DNA from: AV69 sp036498205
Lineage (GTDB): Bacteria > Verrucomicrobiota > Verrucomicrobiia > Chthoniobacterales > UBA10450
DNA: 5,740 bases
Assembly: GCA_036498205.1 (NCBI GenBank)
Contig: DASXIC010000049.1
Location: 1 to 5,740, forward strand
Reading direction: 5' to 3'
Shown here: in pieces, positions 1-5,740 of the stretch
How positions within the stretch are numbered: position 1 is the stretch's first letter
Layout of the letters: each line of letters opens with the position of its first letter
Made by a program: the position numbers and the translations under genes
Notes under the pieces: model-generated
Told to the model about the DNA's origin: nothing
Database searches by the model: none
Seen by the model: the letters and a program-made list of their open reading frames with translations, nothing else

Positions 1-3000
1 CCCGCACGATAACCTTTGCGGTCTGATCGCTGATGACAAAGCCGCCAATCATGACTTGATCGGACGTTTGCACTAAGCCGCGCGAGCTAATATTGACCAG
101 CTTCGTCGGGGTAGCTGTGCTGACGTCGTAGAATTCCACCAAGCCGATGCCGGTGGTGTTGTTGACCCCGCGTACGATCGCGGTATAGCTCCCCGGATTG
201 AGCGTCGCGATTAGCGCTGACTCGGCCGGGTTGGTTGGGGCGAGGGTCGTCGCCTGAATATCGCTACTCTGATCGCTCGTGATCACGCCACCAATCTGGG
301 TCGTTTGCCAGTTATCATTGCGTCCAAGGGAGGTCGAGGTCGAATCAAACAACTCAACCGTCGGGTCGTGCAGCACGCCTGGGATATTGAACTGGGATAG
401 ACTCGGTCCAATCGCCCGCACCAAGATCTTTTTCGGATCACTTCCCTGCAGAACAAAACCGCCGATGAGCACATTATCTGCGCTGCCTACCTGCGCTCGT
501 GTCGAAATATTGATCAGCGGCGCGGTGGCCAGCACCGCATCATTGAGCGCCGTTAATTGGTAACTTCCGTTGACTATCCCGGTCTGGAACTGAAATCCCG
601 GGGCAAGCTGCGGAAAAGTAATGCTAGCAAAGCCGCCTGTAACAGTGCCATCCAGTTGCAGGAACGGAATGACATCGCCCGTTTTTGGCAGATAGCCATT
701 GAGGAAGCGCACCTCGATAGTTCCGCCGAGCGTGGTGGTGCCAGTGACATGCAAAACATCGAACTGTCCCGCATTCAATCCGGCTGCTTCCATTTTCAAA
801 ACGCCGTCGGCTGTCTGCTCGTAATCGCCGTCTATCTCGATCACTCCAGGCGAAAGTCCGGGAGCGATCGTGCCGCCATTAATGACGCGGTTGTTGGCCG
901 CCAGTTTTCCATTTCCGACAATCAGACCGTGTGGTCCCACTGTGAGCGTGCCTGTAACCGTGACCGTCGCTCCAAAAGCGATGGCGCCGCCGAAAACGGG
1001 CGTCCCGAATAGATTAATTTCTCCTTTTGCTGTTGGCCCAACCACGCAGTCACCTAGGACGAACCAGCGCGAATCGAGGCTAGTTGGAAGTTGTGGTCCA
1101 CTGATAAAAACCCTTCCGATGCTATCTGCAAAAGGAGTGAACGCGTCCCCCACTTGTCCGCCGTTACTCGTCACCGCGCCACTACTCGAAATGTTGAGCG
1201 TGCCCTGTCCATCGCGTCCGACATGCAGCACGCCACCAATCGAGATATCCGCCGGTCCGGTGTTGGAGGCCGACAAAATACCGATGTCGCCATGATTCTG
1301 TCCAAGACTTATGCCGCCATCGGTAATAAGTCGCCCACCATCTTCTACCGTGAGCTCCGATGCTACAATCTGGCTTCCGATTATTGCAAACGCAGGGCCT
1401 ATCGCAGTAGAGCCAGCTACATTAACCGTGGATCCGAAATTACCGCTCCTGCCGTGCACGTGCACTTTGCCACTGGTGAACTTAAACCCAACAAATAGCC
1501 CAGCGGGCGAAATATCGAGTAAACCACCATCTTTTGCCTCGATCTCTGTCCCCGAAGCACCGGCCACAGACACTTGGTGAGCGCTCAAGCTGGACTGGCG
1601 CGTGCCATCACTTGAGATACCCGCAATCGTGACAACGCCCTGTTGGTTGACGGCCGAAGTAGAAAGGATGGGGTCGCCGAGCTGAAGAGCGTCGCCGAGT
1701 TGGATCGCGCCCCCACTGTCCACCAGCACAGTGCTTCCGCCGCCTTCGTTGCCAACATTCAAAGCCGGCGTCGTCACCAGCGCGTTGTGGTGAACTTCCA
1801 GTCGGCCAGGTGTGCTTGTCACACCAACATCTATTTCCTTCTGCGCGTTAAGCAGCGCACCCGAATCGACATCTACAATTCCAGGTCCGCTGAATCCGAT
1901 TGCCAGAAAGTGAGAACCTCCGACCGTCCAACGTGTCCCCTGGCCGGTAACTACAACGGTGGAAGTAGAAGTGGCGGTTTCCGCGCCAACCAAACCGTCA
2001 TTACTTAACAGGACCGAACCGCTATCGAGTAAAAGTGCTCCCCCTTTGCCGACCTGAAATGCATCAAGCGAGTTCAGCACCTGAATCGAACCCGTCAGAT
2101 GAACGGGCATTCCGGAAATAAACAGGTTTCCGATTCCAACGTTCCCAGCGTTCACCGGGACAAAGTTGGAGAGATTTGGCAGGTCAAAGAACGCCGAATC
2201 AAGTGAAGTGGGCACCTGCTGCGGATTCCAATTGGATGCGGTGTTGAAATCGCCGCCGGCGGGATTGTTCCAATGAATATCCGCGCCGCCAACCACCCCG
2301 ACGCTAATGGAAGCGTTGAAACTGTAATCACCGCCATTTCGTAACCCAAGACCGCTCGTGGCCGCTGAGACGCCGAGTCGGACAACATACATGCCTGGTG
2401 GCAATACCTGACTGGTGAGCGGCGTGCCATCAGTTGTGCCATCGGTATCCTGCGAGAAGTGTTGAATAGTACCATTCGGTCCATTCAACTCGTAATTGAT
2501 AGCGCCAGCGTCCTCGTTGGGGTCTGAAGGCCCGGAAATGTTGCCGGAGATGACAATCGCGACGGTCTCTGGCTGATCAGTAACCTGAAATGAAATACTG
2601 GCATCTACGAACGTCACTGACTGAGGAGCATTGGCGGAACATTTCAGGGGAGGAAAGCCTTTGATGGTACCGCCATTTCCATGGGCGCTCAGGGTCATGT
2701 GGAGACTGTCGCCGCTTGCTTCGACGTGCGCCGTCGTTGTCTTGGCCGTGGCCGTCCCCGACCCGTCGCTGCAGCTTGTCGTGCACCCGAGCGCAGTCGC
2801 ATCCAGGGGAGGTGAAAATGCTACCTGCCGTTGGGGGTTAGACGCCGAATCCTTGTGGTCAGTATTAGAGCACCCGCCATTGTCGGGAGACCCGCTGCCC
2901 GCCGAGACCTGAACGTCCCCGGCTGTACCCGTGATGATTGCAGCTGCGTGTGTGATTTCAGCAGATAAGAGCACGAAAGCGCAAGCGCAAGCGATGACGT

Positions 3001-3037
3001 ACAGCCCGGCGGCCCGGGGGGAAAAGTTTATTTTCAT
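1..3037 (-). CDS. Large secreted beta-repeat (autotransporter-like) protein, C-terminus beyond window
   Basis: Seen: one open frame of 1012 codons without a stop, from ATG at 3037 to the left edge. The start is supported by AAAGAGG 8 nt upstream and a signal peptide (basic N-terminus, hydrophobic residues about 12-26, cleavage likely after A31-A33). Order: four-Cys region (C56, C85, C89, C133); beta-sandwich-like part about 150-247 (LPPGMYVVRL at 212-221); a passenger-start-like motif with W256 and NWNP at 269-272; short Gly-rich repeats 327-680; a passenger-end-like segment 710-840 (APGLSPG at 725-731, GDYEQ at 737-741, QFDVLHVTG at 758-766); then a 139-residue module from L841 and a second copy from L980. 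Known: such repeats resemble the T5SS/PEP-CTERM-associated repeat family and fold as beta-helices in exported adhesin-like proteins. Inferred: surface or extracellular structural role. No enzyme motif is visible. The C-terminal anchor (beta-barrel, PEP-CTERM or other) lies outside the window, so the export route is unknown. Confidence 0.9.
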   Translation of the reverse strand, partial: MKINFSPRAAGLYVIACACAFVLLSAEITHAAAIITGTAGDVQVSAGSGSPDNGGCSNTDHKDSASNPQRQVAFSPPLDATALGCTTSCSDGSGTATAKTTTAHVEASGDSLHMTLSAHGNGGTIKGFPPLKCSANAPQSVTFVDASISFQVTDQPETVAIVISGNISGPSDPNEDAGAINYELNGPNGTIQHFSQDTDGTTDGTPLTSQVLPPGMYVVRLGVSAATSGLGLRNGGDYSFNASISVGVVGGADIHWNNPAGGDFNTASNWNPQQVPTSLDSAFFDLPNLSNFVPVNAGNVGIGNLFISGMPVHLTGSIQVLNSLDAFQVGKGGALLLDSGSVLLSNDGLVGAETATSTSTVVVTGQGTRWTVGGSHFLAIGFSGPGIVDVDSGALLNAQKEIDVGVTSTPGRLEVHHNALVTTPALNVGNEGGGSTVLVDSGGAIQLGDALQLGDPILSTSAVNQQGVVTIAGISSDGTRQSSLSAHQVSVAGASGTEIEAKDGGLLDISPAGLFVGFKFTSGKVHVHGRSGNFGSTVNVAGSTAIGPAFAIIGSQIVASELTVEDGGRLITDGGISLGQNHGDIGILSASNTGPADISIGGVLHVGRDGQGTLNISSSGAVTSNGGQVGDAFTPFADSIGRVFISGPQLPTSLDSRWFVLGDCVVGPTAKGEINLFGTPVFGGAIAFGATVTVTGTLTVGPHGLIVGNGKLAANNRVINGGTIAPGLSPGVIEIDGDYEQTADGVLKMEAAGLNAGQFDVLHVTGTTTLGGTIEVRFLNGYLPKTGDVIPFLQLDGTVTGGFASITFPQLAPGFQFQTGIVNGSYQLTALNDAVLATAPLINISTRAQVGSADNVLIGGFVLQGSDPKKILVRAIGPSLSQFNIPGVLHDPTVELFDSTSTSLGRNDNWQTTQIGGVITSDQSSDIQATTLAPTNPAESALIATLNPGSYTAIVRGVNNTTGIGLVEFYDVSTATPTKLVNISSRGLVQTSDQVMIGGFVISDQTAKVIVR
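2..517 (-). repeat. Tandem 139-residue C-terminal module, second copy truncated by the window edge
   Basis: Copy 1 begins at L841 (LINISTRAQV) and contains IGGFVLQG, KKILVRAIGPSL (869-880), DPTVELFD (891-898), NDNW (907-910) and a closing segment with SYTAIVRG and GLVEFYDV. Copy 2 begins at L980 (LVNISSRGLV) and repeats IGGFVIS and KVIVR at the same spacing before the sequence ends. The period is 139 residues (417 bp). The two copies differ widely at DNA level. I recognise this module as common in exported proteins of Verrucomicrobiota and some Acidobacteria but know no firm function or family name; a beta-sandwich ending in a stalk or anchor role is a guess. Confidence 0.75.
998..2059 (-). 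repeat. Gly-rich beta-strand repeats (T5SS/PEP-CTERM-associated type) within the secreted protein
   Basis: Residues about 327-680 contain degenerate units of roughly 35-50 residues. They follow a pattern like L-x-V/I-G-x-x-G-x-G-x-L/V-x-V/I-x-x-G-A/G-x-V, often preceded by a G-x-x-W-x-V element. Clear examples are FQVGKGGALLLDSGSVLL (327-344), FLAIGFSGPGIVDVDSGALL (377-396), LNVGNEGGGSTVLVDSGGAI (426-445), LHVGRDGQGTLNISSSGAVT (604-623), and a unit beginning at W658. W370 and W658 sit in the G-x-x-W-type positions. This is a protein-level repeat: the DNA copies are too diverged to suggest recent duplication. Known members of such families form right-handed beta-helix or solenoid passengers; the fold is inferred here from the pattern only. 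Confidence 0.7.
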
Positions 3038-3045
3038 AGGCAGCG

Positions 3046-3052
3046 CCTCTTT
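3046..3052 (-). promoter_or_regulatory. Ribosome binding site of the large secreted protein gene
   Basis: Read on the minus strand this is AAAGAGG, a good Shine-Dalgarno match, 8 nt before the ATG at 3037-3035. The spacing is ideal and the codons that follow encode a clear signal peptide, so together they fix the start of the long minus-strand gene. Confidence 0.7.
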
Positions 3053-3082
3053 GAACGGCACAGGGTGCCGAGATTTTCAGAA

Positions 3083-3099
3083 TTTACGTAGGATGTAAA
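3083..3099. repeat. Short inverted repeat upstream of the secreted protein gene
   Basis: TTTAC (3083-3087) and GTAAA (3095-3099) flank a 7-bp spacer, centred about 54 bp upstream of the ATG at 3037. It would fall in the leader or core promoter of the minus-strand gene. Five-base arms in an A/T-rich stretch can easily arise by chance, so it is recorded only as a candidate operator or small hairpin. Confidence 0.15.
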
Positions 3100-3200
3100 G
3101 GAAGAACTCGCGTCAGGCGTTCGCCTTGATGGCGGTAGGGCGAGACTCTGTCGAGCCTGTAAACAGCGACGAGCGGTGCGACTCCATCGTGCCGTTGGGG

Positions 3201-3228
3201 TTTTGCAGAATGCCCTATTATTGCAAAA
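3201..3228. promoter_or_regulatory. Perfect 7-bp inverted repeat in the divergent intergenic region
   Basis: TTTTGCA (3201-3207) and TGCAAAA (3222-3228) are exact reverse complements separated by 14 bp. The same bases also give a near direct repeat, TTGCAGAAT at 3203 and TTGCAAAAT at 3221, 18 bp apart. The spacer contains TATTAT (3216-3221), which could serve as a -10 box for the plus-strand gene at 3298; no good -35 box accompanies it. The element lies 164 bp upstream of the minus-strand start and 70 bp upstream of the plus-strand start. It is compatible with a dimeric regulator's operator for the divergent pair, but this is inferred from symmetry and position only. Confidence 0.3.
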
Positions 3229-3297
3229 TCATCAGCAGCGGTGACGTTCCCTTCTTCGGCTCTCTTTAGCATTGCGCGATGACGTCTGCCTCTTGGT

Positions 3298-3945
3298 GTG
3301 CAACGCTATCCGGTGCGTCTCCGGAATTTGCTGATCGCGCCTGCGCTCCTGCTCGCAATGCACACCGCGCTCGCGCAAAACTCCGGTGGATGGAAGGACG
3401 AATCGAACAGCGAATGCGTTTTGATCCAAAGCCGCGTGCGCGCCGGCTCGTCTCTGCGCGAATTTCGTGCGGTTGGTTCAATCGACGCGCCGAGCTGGCG
3501 CGTCTTTGCAGTGATCAATGACTGAGGCTTATCCGACGTTCATGCCGTATGTCGCGCAATGCCGCGTGCTGAAGCGAGAACCTGAGGCCGTCGTTTTTTA
3601 CCAACGCCTCAACCTGCCGCTCATCCGCGATCGCGATTACGTCCTGCGCACGCATTTCGATGAAACGCCAGGAGAGAACGGTACGACTTATCGGTTGGAT
3701 GGCGGCCCTGCCATGAGTCCGGCCCGGAGCCGACGCAGGGCGTGCTGCGCGTGAGCTATTGCGAAGGCGCCTGGCTGCTCGAGCCGCAGGATAAAATGAC
3801 CACGCGTGCGACCTACACGATTTTCACCGATGCGGGCGGTGCGCTCCCCGCATTCGCCGCGAATACCGGAAGCCGCATGGCGATTCGCAAGATCTTCGCC
3901 GCCGTCCGCAAACAAGTGACTCTGCCGAAATACGCGGCGCCGTAA
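3298..3945 (+). pseudogene. Exported START/SRPBCC-fold protein, frame broken (pseudogene or sequence errors)
   Basis: The pieces join into one protein of about 215 residues. Piece 1 (3298-3522) starts at GTG and has a signal peptide (RYPVRLR, then a hydrophobic run ending ALA before QNSGG). It continues to SWRVFAVIND and meets TGA at 3523. Piece 2 (3524 to about 3697, +1 frame) gives EAYPTFMPYVAQCRVL, YQRLNLPLIRDRDY and TTYRL. A short stretch in the third frame (3696-3713) reads WMAALP. Piece 4 (3715-3945, first frame again) gives GPEPTQGVLRV, GAWLLEP, TRATYTIFTDAGG and the end KYAAP-stop. Known: the D-x-E-x-YPxFMPYV and YQRLNLPLxxDRDY elements and the later G-x-W-x-L-x-P are typical of the START/polyketide-cyclase (SRPBCC) superfamily, a hydrophobic-ligand-binding fold. 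Inferred: periplasmic lipid or hydrophobe binding. No Shine-Dalgarno is visible before GTG 3298, so the start is uncertain. Its stop lies 15 bp from the lepA stop, in convergent orientation. Confidence 0.75.
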
Positions 3946-3960
3946 TCAGGGGCCAAATCA

Positions 3961-5740
3961 CTACTGCGCTATCAGCACTTCGATGAAGGCTTCCTGCGGG
4001 ATGTTGATGCGGCCGATGCTTTTCATCCGTTTTTTGCCTTCCTTTTGCTTCTCCAGCAGTTTGCGTTTGCGGGTGATATCCCCGCCATAGCATTTAGCGG
4101 TGACGTTTTTCCGCAGAGCGGAGACGCTTTCGCGCGCGATGATCTTGCCGCCAATGGCCGCTTGAATCGCCACCTGATAAAGTTGTCGTGGAATTACTTC
4201 CTTTAACTTCGCGGCAAGTTGGCGCCCACGAGCTTCCGCGCGGTCTTTGTGCACAATGGTTGAAAACGCATCTACCGGCTCGCCGTTCACTAACAAGTCT
4301 AGCTTGACCAGCTTTGCCGGCCGATAACCGGAATGCTCGTAATCCATTGAACCGTAACCGCGTGTGATCGATTTAATCTTGTCGTTAAAATCCACCAGGA
4401 TTTCATTCAGGGGCAGCTCGCAGTGCAACATGACGCGTCGGACATCGAGCGTTTCGGTGTGGTCCATTTGCCCACGTTTCTCCAGAATCAGCTGGAGGAT
4501 GTCGCCGATGTTTTCATTCGGGCAAAGGACGTAAGCTTTCACGATGGGCTCCCGAATCTCCTCAATCAGACTCGGATCGGGCAGATGGGCCGGATTATCG
4601 ATCAGCAACGTCTCGCCCCGGGTGGTTATCACTTCGTAAACCACGCTTGGAGACGTCGCGATAATGTCCATGTTGTACTCACGTCGCAATCGTTCCTGGA
4701 TGATTTCCATGTGCAGGAGCCCCAGAAATCCACAGCGAAACCCGAACCCGAGCGCGACCGAACTTTCCGGAGTGTAGATAAAGGCAGAATCGTTCAGCCT
4801 AAGCTTCCCAATCGCGGTTTTCAGATGCTCGAAATCGCCGGTGTTGATCGGGTAGATTCCGCTAAAGACCATCGGATGAATTTCCTGAAAACCAGGGAGC
4901 GCAACGCGCGCGGGATTACGTTGATCGGTAATGGTGTCACCGATTTTTATCTCGGCCGTACTTTTGATATTCGCAATAAAGTAGCCCACATCACCCGCGT
5001 TTAAGCGCGGTTGCGGATACATCTTTGGCGTAAAGACCCCTACTTCCTTGATTTCGTAGCGGGCGTCGTTGCGCATGAATTTGATAGCCTGATCGGCTTC
5101 CATTTTTCCCGAGACAACCCGGACGTAACCGACTACACCGCGATAAACGTCGAAAACGGAATCAAAAACGAGAGCTCGTAGCGTTTCATCGGAGGGGGCT
5201 TCCGGAGGTGGTACGCGTGCAACAATCGCCTCGAGAATCTCCTCGATCCCAATACCGATTTTTGCGCTGGCCTGGATTGCTTCCTCCGCCGGAATCGCGA
5301 GAATCTCTTCGAGCTGCCGTTCGACCGCAGGAATGTCAGCGTTGGGCAAATCAATCTTGTTGATGATGGGCACGATCGTCAGTCCTTGCTTGTGCGCCAG
5401 ATGCACATTCGCGACCGTCTGCGCTTCAACCCCCTGAGCTGCATCCACAATCAAGAGCGCGCCTTCACATGCAGCGAGGGAACGCGAGACTTCGTAAGCG
5501 AAGTCAACGTGCCCCGGAGTATCCAACAGATTCAGTCGATACACTTCGCCCGATTTCGCACGGTAGCTCATCGTCACCGGATGCGCCTTAATGGTGATAC
5601 CGCGCTCCCGTTCGAGGTCCATCGAATCGAGCAATTGATCCTGCTTTTCGCGTTCGTGAATCGTGCCTGTCGTTTCAAGCAGCCGATCGGACAAGGTGGT
5701 CTTGCCATGATCGATATGCGCGATGATGCAAAAATTGCGC
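3961..5740 (-). CDS. lepA: Elongation factor 4 (LepA), ribosome-associated GTPase, N-terminal few residues missing
   Basis: Seen: 592 residues in one frame ending at TAG (3963-3961) and open at the right edge. It begins RNFCIIAHIDHGKTTLSDR, matching residue 5 onward of E. coli LepA, so only about 4-8 residues are missing; the TTG at 5694 is internal, not the start. GTPase motifs in order: G1 AHIDHGKT (5698-5721), G2 region RERGITIK, G3 DTPGH (5509-5523), G4 NKID (5350-5361), G5 SAK. The EF4-specific C-terminal part is intact, with ALGFGFRCGFLGLLHMEII, the IPRQLYQVAIQAAIGGKIIAR region, KNVTAKCYGGDITRKRKLL and QKEGKKRMK near the end. Known: LepA is a highly conserved translational GTPase that acts on the 70S ribosome or in 30S biogenesis; back-translocation was proposed from in vitro work. 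All key residues are present, so it should be functional. No lepB follows within the window; the next gene downstream is convergent. No hairpin terminator is evident after the stop. Confidence 0.98.
   Translation of the reverse strand, partial: RNFCIIAHIDHGKTTLSDRLLETTGTIHEREKQDQLLDSMDLERERGITIKAHPVTMSYRAKSGEVYRLNLLDTPGHVDFAYEVSRSLAACEGALLIVDAAQGVEAQTVANVHLAHKQGLTIVPIINKIDLPNADIPAVERQLEEILAIPAEEAIQASAKIGIGIEEILEAIVARVPPPEAPSDETLRALVFDSVFDVYRGVVGYVRVVSGKMEADQAIKFMRNDARYEIKEVGVFTPKMYPQPRLNAGDVGYFIANIKSTAEIKIGDTITDQRNPARVALPGFQEIHPMVFSGIYPINTGDFEHLKTAIGKLRLNDSAFIYTPESSVALGFGFRCGFLGLLHMEIIQERLRREYNMDIIATSPSVVYEVITTRGETLLIDNPAHLPDPSLIEEIREPIVKAYVLCPNENIGDILQLILEKRGQMDHTETLDVRRVMLHCELPLNEILVDFNDKIKSITRGYGSMDYEHSGYRPAKLVKLDLLVNGEPVDAFSTIVHKDRAEARGRQLAAKLKEVIPRQLYQVAIQAAIGGKIIARESVSALRKNVTAKCYGGDITRKRKLLEKQKEGKKRMKSIGRINIPQEAFIEVLIAQ

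Noticed and set aside
279..2008. Several plus-strand open frames of 90-150 codons across the left half
   Set aside because: They lie antisense to the continuous 1012-codon minus-strand gene, have low-complexity Pro/Ser/Arg-rich translations with no recognisable domain, and no consistent ribosome binding sites.
998..2059. Possible DNA-level tandem repeat or CRISPR-like array
   Set aside because: The repetition is seen only in the protein pattern; there are no identical DNA repeats with regular spacers.
3084..3272. Minus-strand frame of 62 codons in the divergent intergenic region
   Set aside because: No Shine-Dalgarno or recognisable domain, and it covers the likely promoter region of the long minus-strand gene. 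A small gene cannot be fully excluded, but nothing positive supports it.
3306..3518. Minus-strand frames of 65-75 codons opposite the START-domain gene
   Set aside because: Their Arg-rich translations are shadows of the plus-strand coding sequence, which carries a signal peptide and family motifs.
3279..3521. Plus-strand ATG at 3279 as the start of the START-domain gene
   Set aside because: It is in a different frame from the signal peptide and gives an Ala/Arg-rich translation without family features. GTG 3298 leads directly into the signal peptide, though an upstream frame error cannot be excluded.
4423..5004. Plus-strand frame of 193 codons inside lepA
   Set aside because: It is fully antisense to highly conserved lepA codons; its length is explained by codon bias of lepA, and its translation matches no family I recognise.
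5692..5694. TTG at 5694 as the lepA start codon
   Set aside because: The frame continues upstream to the window edge with the essential G1 motif AHIDHGKT, so the TTG encodes an internal Leu.

Overview
The window looks like a chromosomal fragment of a free-living Gram-negative bacterium, most likely of the Verrucomicrobiota or a related soil lineage. That is an inference from two things. The first is a very long secreted protein that joins autotransporter/PEP-CTERM-type beta repeats to a tandem module of the 'IGGFV...K.ILVRAIGPSL...DPTVELFD...NDNWQ' type, which I associate with verrucomicrobial and some acidobacterial secreted proteins. The second is the general character of the LepA sequence. 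No mobile element, CRISPR array, tRNA or rRNA was seen.

Layout: (1) Positions 1-3037, minus strand, are one uninterrupted frame of 1012 codons. It starts at an ATG with a Shine-Dalgarno-like site and a signal peptide, and runs off the left edge. It encodes a large exported, probably surface-located protein with an N-terminal four-cysteine region, a long stretch of short Gly-rich beta-helix-like repeats, a passenger-end-like segment, and then the 139-residue tandem module, whose second copy is cut by the window edge. (2) Positions 3038-3297 form a 260-bp divergent intergenic region with a perfect 7-bp inverted repeat (TTTTGCA / TGCAAAA) and a weaker 5-bp one. (3) Positions 3298-3945, plus strand, hold an exported START/SRPBCC-fold protein gene whose reading frame is broken at two certain and one probable point; it is either a pseudogene or contains sequence errors. 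(4) Positions 3961-5740, minus strand, are lepA (elongation factor 4), complete at its C-terminus and lacking only a handful of N-terminal residues at the right edge.

The large secreted protein and the START-domain gene are divergently oriented, while the START-domain gene and lepA converge with 15 bp between stop codons. Nothing shows the three genes forming a pathway: lepA is a housekeeping translation factor, and the other two are envelope or exported proteins. I see no convincing new multi-gene system. The points most worth a second look are the architecture of the large secreted protein, the broken START-domain gene, and the inverted repeat between the divergent genes.
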